From Saprospiraceae bacterium (GTDB taxonomy: Bacteria; Bacteroidota; Bacteroidia; Chitinophagales; Saprospiraceae), in NCBI GenBank assembly GCA_020630045.1, contig JAHDCE010000069.1, positions 1-11,558 of the forward strand: 11,558 nt of DNA. The letters run 5' to 3'. Of this stretch, positions 1-7,004 are shown one piece after another (positions within the stretch are counted from its first letter, which is position 1; each line of letters begins with the position of its first letter). A model generated the notes under the pieces. That model made no database searches. It had not been told where the DNA came from and saw nothing but the letters and a program-made list of their open reading frames with translations. The position numbers and the translations under genes are program-made.

Positions 1-857
1 CGAGCATGATTGATTAAATCGACTGTTTCTTCCCTCGTAATTTGGCGCCGCATCCGGTGAAGGACATCATTATTGGCGTGTTGGAGTGGAATGTCGAGGT
101 AGTTACATACCTCTTTATTGCGTTTCATGGAATCAAAAACCTCAAGTGGGAATTTGCTTGGATATGCGTAATGAAGCCGAATCCATTCGATTCCATCTAC
201 ATCTGCCAATGCATCCAATAGTTCAGGCAAGGCCCGTTTCTTATATAGGTCAAGACCGTAGTAAGTCAATTCTTGGGCGATGAGCATAAGTTCCTTTACT
301 CCTGTCCTAGCTAGATTTTCCGCTTGTTTGACCAAGGATTCTATGGGTTGGGAAATGTGTTTGCCCCGCATGAGCGGAATGGCACAAAATGCACAAGTCC
401 GATTGCAGCCTTCGGATATTTTGAGATAGGCGTAATGTTGAGGAGTTGTAATCCATCGTTCGCCAATGAGTTCATGCTTATAATCGGCATTGAGTTTTGC
501 TAGGAGACCCGGCAATTCCAAAGTGCCAAAATAGGCGTCCACTTCGGGGATTTCTTCTTCTAGGTCGTCCTTGTATCTTTGGGACAAACAACCGGTGACG
601 TAGAGTTTTTCGATGCCTCCCTTTTTCTTGACATCGGCATATTGAAGAATCGTGTTGACGGATTCTTCTTTGGCCAAATCGATAAATCCGCAAGTATTGA
701 CAATCACGACATCGGCGTCTTCTCCATTTTCATCGTGGGAAACTTCGAAATCATTGCCCTTGAGTTGGGTAATCAGGTTCTCGGAATCCACTAGATTCTT
801 ACTACAACCCAAGGTGATGACATTCACCTTTTCTCTTTTCAGTGTCTTGGTTTTCAT
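1..857 (-). CDS. rimO: Ribosomal protein S12 methylthiotransferase RimO, N-terminal part (runs off left edge)
   Basis: RimO is a cytoplasmic radical-SAM enzyme with two Fe-S clusters that adds a methylthio group to a conserved aspartate of ribosomal protein S12. About 285 codons are present. The N-terminal MTTase domain starts VNVITLGCSKN and carries its three cluster cysteines at about C18, C56 (in NTCGFI) and C90 (in VTGCLSQRY). The radical-SAM motif CNRTCAFC lies at about 151-158, followed by IPLMRGKHISQP. LDIPLQHANNDVLHRMRRQ near 254-272 is typical of the family, and LGCSKN with this context favours RimO over MiaB. RimO is usually about 430 residues, so the end of the SAM domain and the TRAM domain lie outside the window. 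The ATG at 855-857 is the only good start before the first cysteine. No Shine-Dalgarno is visible, and a promoter-like box lies almost against the start codon. An 83-bp gap separates it from the upstream DUF2461 gene. Confidence 0.95.
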   Translation of the reverse strand, partial: MKTKTLKREKVNVITLGCSKNLVDSENLITQLKGNDFEVSHDENGEDADVVIVNTCGFIDLAKEESVNTILQYADVKKKGGIEKLYVTGCLSQRYKDDLEEEIPEVDAYFGTLELPGLLAKLNADYKHELIGERWITTPQHYAYLKISEGCNRTCAFCAIPLMRGKHISQPIESLVKQAENLARTGVKELMLIAQELTYYGLDLYKKRALPELLDALADVDGIEWIRLHYAYPSKFPLEVFDSMKRNKEVCNYLDIPLQHANNDVLHRMRRQITREETVDLINHA

Positions 858-862
858 TGGGG

Positions 863-870
863 CAAAGATA
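863..870 (-). promoter_or_regulatory. Promoter -7 box candidate for rimO
   Basis: The minus strand reads TATCTTTG here, an exact match to the Bacteroidota -7 consensus TAnnTTTG. Nineteen bases upstream is TTC (892-890), one mismatch from the -33 TTG. Transcription would begin around 857-860, at or within a few bases of the rimO ATG, implying little or no leader. This is motif matching only. Confidence 0.4.
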
Positions 871-940
871 GGGAATGAAATTCTAATTGGAATGTATATG
901 TTCCGGTATCATCTGAATGGTGCTTTTGAGGTGCTGGCTA

Positions 941-1624
941 CTAGGAATCCCAAAGTGGTTCACCGTTGGAATCGGTGGTTAAAGTATCACTCATAAAATC
1001 GAAAAAAGGCCTCATTGCCTTGAAGTTTTTAACGACTCTTCCTAGGAACTCGGGGGATGTCACTTCCTTTTCGGTGAACGGCTCGGATACTAAAAACTGC
1101 TTGTAACGGAGTAAGTCGATTGCCGGGTGATCTCTATCATATCCTTTCGGAGCTGTTTTTAGTTGGTCGCCTTGGAGTGTTCCGAAGTGTTCCTTGAATT
1201 TTTTAGCGTTCAATATTTTTCTGAATCGGTCGGGGTCGGCTGCCAATTCGTATCTGATTCTTGCGAGATCTTCTTTATTGGGGCTCCAAAATCCACCTCC
1301 GACGAAATAGTGGCCGGGTTGTAAATGGAAATAGTAGCCGCCACGAAGCCATTTGGTCGCCCTTTCCACATATGCGCTCATGAAGTCCTTGTAGGGTGTT
1401 TTGTCCTTGGAGAACCGAACATCTCTATAGATTCGATAAACTTTGATTTTTTCGATGTTATCGTGTTTTTGCATTTCGGCGACTAGGGCATCTCCGAAGG
1501 CTTCTACATCGGCCTTTGCTTCCAGGTATCTTTCTTTATTTTCCGCGAACCAATCCCTGTTGTTGTTTTTGGTGATGTCTTTAATGAATTTTATGGTCTT
1601 GGTGGAGATGCCGGCTTTTTTCAT
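941..1624 (-). CDS. DUF2461 family protein (TIGR02453-like)
   Basis: This is a soluble protein of about 227 residues in the DUF2461 family, whose biochemical role is not known to me. The recognisable features are NNNRDWFAENKERY near residues 20-33, a central YRIYRDVRFSKDKTPYKDF block, and WLRGGYYFHLQPG followed by FVGGGFW. There is no signal peptide or membrane segment. The frame stays open to 1684, but I start at the ATG at 1622-1624 (MKKAGISTKTIKF). The extra 20 codons would encode an FFFFKKIII-rich stretch that comes from the terminator hairpin and its U-tract. The gene lies downstream of the TPR gene beyond that terminator, so it is probably transcribed separately or by readthrough. It precedes rimO on the same strand. 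The family call is confident, the function open. Confidence 0.85.
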   Translation of the reverse strand: MKKAGISTKTIKFIKDITKNNNRDWFAENKERYLEAKADVEAFGDALVAEMQKHDNIEKIKVYRIYRDVRFSKDKTPYKDFMSAYVERATKWLRGGYYFHLQPGHYFVGGGFWSPNKEDLARIRYELAADPDRFRKILNAKKFKEHFGTLQGDQLKTAPKGYDRDHPAIDLLRYKQFLVSEPFTEKEVTSPEFLGRVVKNFKAMRPFFDFMSDTLTTDSNGEPLWDS

Positions 1625-1664
1625 TTTGATATTTTCTTGTGAAATTATGATTTTTTTGAAAAAG

Positions 1665-1702
1665 AAAAACCCGTAGATCATCAAAATGGTCTACGGGTTT
1701 TT
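1665..1702 (-). terminator. Rho-independent terminator of the TPR gene
   Basis: The arms AAAAACCCGTAGA (1665-1677) and TCTACGGGTTTTT (1690-1702) are perfectly complementary over 13 bp. The stem extends inward by three pairs, one a G-U wobble, to a six-base loop at 1681-1686. On the minus strand it is followed by a T-rich run interrupted by one C. It sits 22 bp past the TPR stop codon and ahead of the DUF2461 start. The A-run and T-run give it some bidirectional character. Confidence 0.85.
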
Positions 1703-1724
1703 TCATAAAAAAATAAACTAGGAA

Positions 1725-3011
1725 TTATTCTTCTCCAAGTAATTTCTTGTACTTGGCGATACCTGCTTGATCATTGTTGTAAGCGGCGATTTGCATCATT
1801 GCTTTCAAGGCACCTCTGTGCTCTGCGTCAATCTGCAAAGTTTGCTCAAAGTGTGGCTTGGCTTTCGCCATCATTCCTTTTTGAGTTTCTTTCAGTTCTT
1901 CCCACTTTTTGATACCGGCAGAAGACATGTCGTCATCATATTTCTTGATTTCTTCGTTCATGAAAACGGCTTTGTTGAAAATCAAGGCACCGATATTGAA
2001 AGGTGCGTCAGAGAAAGTCGGATCCATTTTGAACGTTTTTTCATAAAACTCGACAGATTTGCCGAAGTTTTTTTCCGCGTCAGCGGTTCGGCCTTCTTTC
2101 TGAGCGGTTTGATACAACTGATCATAAACCGATCCAAGGGCGAAATGTAGAGAAACATTTTCGGGTTCCGCAGCGATGGCTTTTTCCAAGTGTCCTTCCA
2201 ATTTGGCATACTCGCCATTTTTCAAATAGTGGTTGATTTCGGCGAATAAGAATGCTTTAAGAGCATCCGGTTCGTCACCACAGTTTTCTTTTCCTTTCGC
2301 AAGGATCCCCATTGCTTTATCAGGATCCGAATCGATGTAAGCATTAAAGACTTCTTGGTAAGGTAGTGGTTTGTTGAAGTTTGCTTCAACTAAGCTTTCG
2401 AAAATCGGCAATGCCTTATCCGTTTGCTTGGATTGGTATGCAGCCAAACCTGCATAATACTGAGTCAAGGTCAAGTCTTCCGGATTAGAGAAAATACTCT
2501 TGTTTCCGTTTGATTTCAACAAAGAATTACAACCAATTAAGGCATTGAATGAATCGAAAGCACCCGCAAAATCACCATTGTTGTAATTGAACAATCCTAC
2601 ATTGTTCAGATTGGTCGCCAATCCGGTAAGTCCTTTGATAGAAGCTTTAAATCCTTTGTCCTTGGCATTGCCACTGGCGAGTTCCAATGCCTTTGAGAAG
2701 GCTTCTAGAGCTTTGCCTCCTGCCAGGTTGTCAACAACCTCGTACTTGTCTCCTGATACCAAAGCTTTGTTGATTCCTTCAAAGTCCTTATCGACAAGTT
2801 TAGCTAAGATTTCACCTTTGACAGACCAAGCTTCAGCCATTGAAGCGGTGGTTCCGTCTTCTAGAGCTTTGTCAATTAGAGAAAGGGCTTCAGCGTGCTT
2901 GTTGGCGTTCATCGCCTTTTTAGCTTCCTTTACGGATTTGGGTAATTTCTGGGCAAACAAACTTGCAGCAACGAAAAGCATACAAGTAAAAGTCAAGACA
3001 ATCTTCTTCAT
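1725..3011 (-). CDS. Secreted tetratricopeptide-repeat (TPR) protein
   Basis: This 428-residue protein begins with a clear signal peptide: MKK, a hydrophobic core, then AASLFA|QKLP with cleavage near residue 20-21. It is therefore likely periplasmic or surface-exposed. The mature part is helical with TPR-like units. The clearest run from about 285 to 345, with ALGSVYDQLY, then KSVEFYEKTFKMDPTFSDAPFNIGAL. Others are near 38-52 (AEALSLIDKAL), 180-210 (YYAGLAAYQSKQTDKALPIFESLVEA) and 383-411. No catalytic motif is visible, so the safest inference is a protein-interaction scaffold, as is common among Bacteroidota envelope proteins. It is monocistronic by appearance: a good promoter upstream at 3086-3115 and a terminator downstream at 1665-1702. 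The specific partner cannot be read from the sequence. Confidence 0.85.
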   Translation of the reverse strand: MKKIVLTFTCMLFVAASLFAQKLPKSVKEAKKAMNANKHAEALSLIDKALEDGTTASMAEAWSVKGEILAKLVDKDFEGINKALVSGDKYEVVDNLAGGKALEAFSKALELASGNAKDKGFKASIKGLTGLATNLNNVGLFNYNNGDFAGAFDSFNALIGCNSLLKSNGNKSIFSNPEDLTLTQYYAGLAAYQSKQTDKALPIFESLVEANFNKPLPYQEVFNAYIDSDPDKAMGILAKGKENCGDEPDALKAFLFAEINHYLKNGEYAKLEGHLEKAIAAEPENVSLHFALGSVYDQLYQTAQKEGRTADAEKNFGKSVEFYEKTFKMDPTFSDAPFNIGALIFNKAVFMNEEIKKYDDDMSSAGIKKWEELKETQKGMMAKAKPHFEQTLQIDAEHRGALKAMMQIAAYNNDQAGIAKYKKLLGEE

Positions 3012-3085
3012 TTTAATGAAATTGATTTAGAAATAGATAAAGTAAAAGTTGTTGTTTGGGAATCGGTTTGTCCATCGACAGGGTG

Positions 3086-3115
3086 TAAAAATAAGATATT
3101 GCTATCAATTCTCAA
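3086..3115 (-). promoter_or_regulatory. Promoter for the TPR gene
   Basis: The minus strand carries TTG (3115-3113), exactly 19 bases, then TATTTTTA (3093-3086). This matches the Bacteroidota sigma-factor pattern TTG-N19-TAnnTTTG except at the final base. It predicts a transcript start near 3080 and a leader of about 70 nt before the ATG at 3009-3011. Confidence 0.5.
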
Positions 3116-3132
3116 TCCCTATGATTTCTAAA

Positions 3133-3147
3133 GCCCGAATATCGGGC
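3133..3147. repeat. Short hairpin GCCCGA-ATA-TCGGGC
   Basis: A perfect 6-bp inverted repeat with a 3-base loop lies just beyond the gyrA terminator on the minus strand and upstream of the TPR promoter. On the minus strand it is followed by TTTAGAAATC. It may be a back-up termination or RNA-stability hairpin. Confidence 0.5.
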
Positions 3148-3155
3148 AATAAAAA

Positions 3156-3229
3156 GAGGCAAACCGTTAAGGAATTTGCAAAAACAGGGTCAACCCTATT
3201 AAAAATTCGCTAATTCGACGGTTTGCCTC
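3156..3229 (-). terminator. gyrA terminator with nested stems
   Basis: The outer arms GAGGCAAACCGT (3156-3167) and ACGGTTTGCCTC (3218-3229) pair perfectly over 12 bp and are followed on the minus strand by TTTTTATT, as in an intrinsic terminator. The 50-base interior is itself structured. GAATTTGC (3172-3179) pairs with GCTAATTC (3209-3216) around one mismatch, and AGGGT/ACCCT (3186-3197) forms a small inner hairpin. It lies 47 bp past the gyrA stop codon. The loop is much longer than in a normal terminator. Confidence 0.7.
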
Positions 3230-3275
3230 AAGGAACATCCTATGAAATCAACATTTCATTGTTTCAAATCATGGA

Positions 3276-5783
3276 TTATTCTTCAGTATCGTTTGTTTCT
3301 TCGACAGTGTTTTCTCCTTCTTCCAATTCCTCTTCCTGATCGGAACCGGATACCAAGGCCAAATCTGCGATTTCATCATCTTTATTCAACTTGATTACCC
3401 GAACACCTTGTGTTGCACGTCCCAATACCGGAAGATCGGATACTCGAACTCGAATGGTTAACCCGGATTTATTGATAATAACTGCATCCTCTTCTCCATC
3501 CACTGCTTTTATACCGACAAGTTTACCGGTTTTCTCAGTGACTTGTAAGGTTTTTATTCCTGAGCCACCACGACCTTGTTCCCTGTATTCTTCCATTTTG
3601 GTCCTTTTACCATTTCCTTTTGCGGAAAGCACCATGATGGAATGGGTTTCTTGTTGTTCTGGTGTAACGGTTAATAAACCAATAATTTCATCATCTTCTC
3701 CTTTCAATTTCATTCCACGGACTCCGGCAGCCGACCTACCCATCGAGCGAACGTCTTTTTCGGGGAATCTGATGGAATTTCCATTTCTGGAGCCAAGGAA
3801 AACATTATCATTGCCCGAAGTCAATTTTACTTCTAGGAGTTGATCCCCCTCATTGATGGTGATGGCATTGATACCATTTACCCTAGGACGTGAGAATGCT
3901 TCTACCAAGGTCTTTTTGATAATTCCTTTCTTGGTACAGAAAAGGATGAAGTTATTATTGAGGAATTCCTCGTCCTTCAGATCCTTGATTTTGATGTAAG
4001 CTTTGACTTTGTCTTCCTTGGGAATGGAAAGTATATTCTGAATGACTCTTCCGGAACCTGTTTTGTTTCCGTCAGGAATTTCAAATACACGAAGCCAATA
4101 GCATCTTCCTGCCTCGGTAAAGAGAAGAAGGTAGTTATGTGTTTCGGCGGAGAAAATATGCTCAACGAAGTCCTTATCACGAGTTTTGGCGCCTTTAGCA
4201 CCTTTACCCCCGCGACTTTGCGTTCTGAATTCGTCGGACTTTGTCCTTTTGATGTATCCTGCATGAGAAATGGTAATAACCACCTCTTCGTTCGGAATCA
4301 TGTCCTCTATTCGGATATTACCACCGGCATAATTGATTTCGGTTCTACGCTCATCTCCGAATCGGTCTTTCACCTCATCCAGTTCATCTTTGATGATTCC
4401 TCTTTGGATTCCTTCATCAGCCAATATTTCTTTCAATCGTTTGATGATGGCCATGATTTCTTCGTATTCAGCCTTGATCTTGTCGCGCTCGAGACCGGTT
4501 AATTTTTGAAGTCGCATGTCTAGGATGGCCTTCGCTTGGATTTCTGAAAGGCCGAATCTTTCCATAAGCCCGGTTCTGGCTTCATCCGGTGTCCTACTTG
4601 CACGGATAAGTGCGATGACCTCATCCAAGTTGTCAATGGCAATCATCAAACCTTCGAGGATATGTGCCCGCTCTTCTGCTTTTTTGAGTTCGTACTTTGT
4701 TCGACGGACTACGACCTCTAATCTAAACTTAATGAATTCCTCAATGATTTGCTTGAGGTTAAGTAGCATTGGTCTTCCGTTTACCAATGCGATGTTATTT
4801 ACTCCATAGGAGGTTTGAAGAGCCGTATATTTATACAATTTACTAAGGACGACATTTGCCATGGCATCCCTTTTGACTTCAACAACAATCCGAAGCCCTT
4901 TTCTATCGGACTCATCCCTTACGTCAGAAATTCCTTCTATTTTTTTGTCGTTCACCAACTCGGCGATTTTTGCCACAAGCATGGCTTTATTGACTTGGTA
5001 AGGGATTTCGGAAACGATAATTCTTTCACGGTTATTCACCTCTTGAATCTCAGCAACTCCACGCACAACTACTCGACCACGACCGGTTTCTAATCCTTCC
5101 TTGACACCGTCGTAACCGTATATTACTCCACCTGTCGGAAAATCAGGGCCTTTGACATGTTGCATCAATTCCTCCATCGTAATGTCGGGATTGTCGATAG
5201 CCGCCTTAGTACCGTCAATCACCTCAGAAAGATTGTGTGGTAACATGTTGGTCGCCATACCAACAGCGATACCTGATGCTCCATTCACCAATAAATTTGG
5301 AAATCTGGCCGGTAGAACGGTCGGTTCTTTGAGCGTATCGTCAAAATTAAGTGCAAAATCGACGGTATCTTTATCCAAATCCGAAAGGATTTCATCGGCG
5401 ATTCGCTGCAACCTCGCTTCTGTATAACGCATGGCGGCAGGGCTATCGCCATCCATTGAACCAAAGTTTCCTTGTCCGTCCACCAAGGGATATCTAAGGG
5501 ACCAAGGTTGTGCCATCCGAACCATCGTATCATAGACTGAAGAATCTCCATGTGGGTGATATTTACCTAACACCTCTCCTACTATACGGGCGGATTTTTT
5601 ATGAGCTTTATTGTAGGAAAGCCCAAGTCCGGACATTCCAAAAAGTACCCTTCTGTGTACGGGTTTCAATCCATCCCTGACATCAGGTAAAGCACGTGAG
5701 ACGATGACAGACATTGAATAATCAATGTAAGCCGACTTCATTTCTTCTTCTAAGCTGATGGGAATAATCCTAGGAGCAGCCAT
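3276..5783 (-). CDS. gyrA: DNA gyrase subunit A
   Basis: GyrA is the breakage-reunion subunit of DNA gyrase (GyrA2GyrB2), which introduces negative supercoils using ATP. The 835-residue product is complete. The winged-helix region contains ARIVGEVLGKYHPHGDSSVYD, and the active-site tyrosine is Y120 (in AAMRYTEARLQ). PNLLVNGASGIAVGMATN lies at 162-179, the coiled-coil arm and tower around 340-480, and the six-blade C-terminal wrapping domain from about 490 to 810. The GyrA box is QSRGGKG (522-528), which distinguishes it from ParC/GrlA. An acidic tail (814-835) ends the protein. The quinolone-determining positions equivalent to E. coli S83 and D87 are S81 and D85, the wild-type residues, so no target-site quinolone resistance is indicated. 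gyrB is not in the window. The gene appears monocistronic, with its own promoter-like box and terminator. Confidence 0.98.
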   Translation of the reverse strand: MAAPRIIPISLEEEMKSAYIDYSMSVIVSRALPDVRDGLKPVHRRVLFGMSGLGLSYNKAHKKSARIVGEVLGKYHPHGDSSVYDTMVRMAQPWSLRYPLVDGQGNFGSMDGDSPAAMRYTEARLQRIADEILSDLDKDTVDFALNFDDTLKEPTVLPARFPNLLVNGASGIAVGMATNMLPHNLSEVIDGTKAAIDNPDITMEELMQHVKGPDFPTGGVIYGYDGVKEGLETGRGRVVVRGVAEIQEVNNRERIIVSEIPYQVNKAMLVAKIAELVNDKKIEGISDVRDESDRKGLRIVVEVKRDAMANVVLSKLYKYTALQTSYGVNNIALVNGRPMLLNLKQIIEEFIKFRLEVVVRRTKYELKKAEERAHILEGLMIAIDNLDEVIALIRASRTPDEARTGLMERFGLSEIQAKAILDMRLQKLTGLERDKIKAEYEEIMAIIKRLKEILADEGIQRGIIKDELDEVKDRFGDERRTEINYAGGNIRIEDMIPNEEVVITISHAGYIKRTKSDEFRTQSRGGKGAKGAKTRDKDFVEHIFSAETHNYLLLFTEAGRCYWLRVFEIPDGNKTGSGRVIQNILSIPKEDKVKAYIKIKDLKDEEFLNNNFILFCTKKGIIKKTLVEAFSRPRVNGINAITINEGDQLLEVKLTSGNDNVFLGSRNGNSIRFPEKDVRSMGRSAAGVRGMKLKGEDDEIIGLLTVTPEQQETHSIMVLSAKGNGKRTKMEEYREQGRGGSGIKTLQVTEKTGKLVGIKAVDGEEDAVIINKSGLTIRVRVSDLPVLGRATQGVRVIKLNKDDEIADLALVSGSDQEEELEEGENTVEETNDTEE

Positions 5784-5820
5784 TCATTCAATTTTGGTGA
5801 TAAATATTGTCGGGAATAAA

Positions 5821-5836
5821 AAGGGAGGAATCCCTT
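5821..5836 (-). promoter_or_regulatory. Hairpin with U-tract in the gyrA leader
   Basis: On the minus strand AAGGGA-TTCC-TCCCTT forms a 6-bp stem with a tetraloop followed by TTTATT, resembling a weak intrinsic terminator between the presumed promoter and the gyrA ATG. An alternative 5-bp pairing, GGAGG (5854-5850) with CCTCC (5828-5824), would be mutually exclusive with it. Whether this acts as an attenuator is inference. Confidence 0.3.
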
Positions 5837-5872
5837 CCCTTACAATTTCCCTCCGTTCGTTTTAAATGCGTA

Positions 5873-5880
5873 CAAAGGTA
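5873..5880 (-). promoter_or_regulatory. Promoter -7 box candidate for gyrA
   Basis: The minus strand reads TACCTTTG, an exact TAnnTTTG match, about 90 bp before the gyrA start. I find no TTG at the usual 19-20 base spacing upstream, so the -33 element is weak or absent. The same octamer recurs upstream of surE at 9311-9304. Confidence 0.45.
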
Positions 5881-5996
5881 CGTTTTTCCGGGCTTAATCC
5901 TATGTGAAATCCACAAAATTCGACGTATTCAAACAGCTTTTTTAAAAATATTTGTGTTATATAATTAATGTCGGCCTCGATGCGCCGAATATTATG

Positions 5997-6004
5997 TAAC
6001 TTTG
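5997..6004 (+). promoter_or_regulatory. Promoter -7 box candidate for the DUF6089 gene
   Basis: TAACTTTG matches TAnnTTTG on the plus strand. No TTG lies at the expected spacing upstream. Use of this box would give a leader of about 120 nt that includes the dyad at 6076-6096. Confidence 0.4.
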
Positions 6005-6075
6005 CTTAGTTTTTTTGTTATTCCATAAGAGAAATGGAAAATCCCAAACACCATCCAAATTATTGATAAAAGCTC

Positions 6076-6096
6076 TTTAATACACAGTGTATTAAA
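6076..6096. promoter_or_regulatory. Perfect 10-1-10 dyad upstream of the barrel gene (operator or leader hairpin)
   Basis: TTTAATACAC (6076-6085), a single central A, then GTGTATTAAA (6087-6096) form a perfect inverted repeat ending 30 bp before the ATG at 6127. The short spacer and odd symmetry resemble a binding site for a dimeric regulator. It could also form an RNA hairpin in the leader. No U-tract follows, so it is not a terminator. Confidence 0.5.
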
Positions 6097-6126
6097 TCAG
6101 GGGTTAAAAAATTACTCATTCAAAAC

Positions 6127-6981
6127 ATGAAGATGAAAAAAGCGATAATTTTTCTGTCTTTTTTGACACTTCCATTTTTAGGCCAATCCCAACATTTTGA
6201 ATTGGGGATATTAGCAGGTGCATCCAATTATATGGGAGATTTAGCACCTTCGAACTTCTGGACCAGTTTTGGTGAAACCCATGCATCCGTAGGTGTTTTC
6301 GGTCGTTACAATATTAACAACTGGGTAGCGGTGAAGGGAAACTTCCAATACGGAAGGATATCCGCTCATGACTCTAATTCGAAAGATATTGGTCGATTAA
6401 GGAGGAACTTAAGTTTTCAATCCGATATCATGGAGTTCGGTATTCAAGGAGAAATCAATATTCTCGGGTATCAGCCATATAATTTAGAACGTGTGATTTC
6501 TCCCTACGTTTTTGTGGGTATAGCCATGTTCAAGTTTAATCCGAAAGCAGAATATCAGAATGAGTGGTATGATTTACAACCTCTCGGTACAGAGGGACAG
6601 GGACAAAATGGCGTTGCCAAATACTCCTTGACCCAATTCGCCGTTCCTGTTGGATTCGGACTTAAATACGCCATTAATGATATGTGGAACATTGGTCTAG
6701 AATTCGGGATGAGAAAAACATTTACGGATTACTTGGATGATGTGAGCGGAAATTATCCCGATTTGTCGACACTGGACGGAATCGCGGCGGAGTTGTCTTG
6801 GCGTGGAGACGAGTACGACCCTGATGCCAATCCTCCTTCAACGGATTGGGTGCGTGGAGATTCTGGCGACAAAGACTGGTACCTTATTGGCGGTGTATTT
6901 ATTTCCTATAATTTCTTAGATAACGGATTGGTAGGAAGCCGCGGAAGATCAAGGAGAAAAAGTGGTTGTCCAACATTTTAA
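6127..6981 (+). CDS. DUF6089 family outer-membrane beta-barrel protein (PorG-like)
   Basis: This 284-residue protein has a signal peptide (MKMKKAIIFLSFLTLPFLGQS, cleavage near residue 21), so it is exported. The mature N-terminus, FELGILAGASNYMGDLAP, and the later FTDYLDDVSGNY (199-210) are signatures I associate with DUF6089 barrels. The alternating polar/hydrophobic strands (GVFGRYNINNWVAVKGNFQYG; PYVFVGIAMFKF; VPVGFGLKYAIND; WYLIGGVFISYNF) fit an outer-membrane beta-barrel. The C-terminus is a basic linker ending SGCPTF. Some family members are annotated as PorG of the type IX secretion system. I name that only as a likeness, because no other secretion gene is nearby. A second in-frame ATG at 6133 is an alternative start. 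The gene converges on lpxB, sharing the hairpin at 7006-7041. A dyad upstream suggests dedicated regulation. Confidence 0.85.
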   Translation: MKMKKAIIFLSFLTLPFLGQSQHFELGILAGASNYMGDLAPSNFWTSFGETHASVGVFGRYNINNWVAVKGNFQYGRISAHDSNSKDIGRLRRNLSFQSDIMEFGIQGEINILGYQPYNLERVISPYVFVGIAMFKFNPKAEYQNEWYDLQPLGTEGQGQNGVAKYSLTQFAVPVGFGLKYAINDMWNIGLEFGMRKTFTDYLDDVSGNYPDLSTLDGIAAELSWRGDEYDPDANPPSTDWVRGDSGDKDWYLIGGVFISYNFLDNGLVGSRGRSRRKSGCPTF

Positions 6982-7004
6982 TTCGGTTCAAAGCCTAATT
7001 CAAC

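Larger units (their letters stand above)
5784..6126. other. Divergent intergenic region between gyrA and the DUF6089 gene
   Basis: This 343-bp stretch has no convincing gene. From the gyrA side it contains the gyrA leader with a small terminator-like hairpin (5821-5836) and a -7 box (5873-5880). From the barrel-gene side it contains a -7 box (5997-6004) and a 21-bp perfect dyad (6076-6096). The section 5935-5975 is very AT-rich. Confidence 0.7.

Noticed and set aside
1625..1684. N-terminal extension of the DUF2461 frame starting at 1684
   Set aside because: It reads through the TPR-gene terminator hairpin and its T-run and yields a low-complexity FFFFKKIII stretch; family homology begins at the ATG at 1624.
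3391..3843. Long plus-strand frame inside gyrA, and similar frames opposite the TPR gene, ychF and surE
   Set aside because: All are antisense shadows of well-supported genes, with no start signals or recognisable protein features.
3354..5783. Possible topoisomerase IV subunit A (ParC) identity for the gyrA gene
   Set aside because: A GyrA box (QSRGGKG) and a full-length C-terminal wrapping domain with an acidic tail identify it as GyrA.
6034..6066. Ten-codon reading frame (MENPKHHPNY) upstream of the barrel gene, possible leader peptide
   Set aside because: It contains a His-His pair but no biosynthetic operon follows, there is no terminator/antiterminator arrangement, and frames of this length are common by chance.
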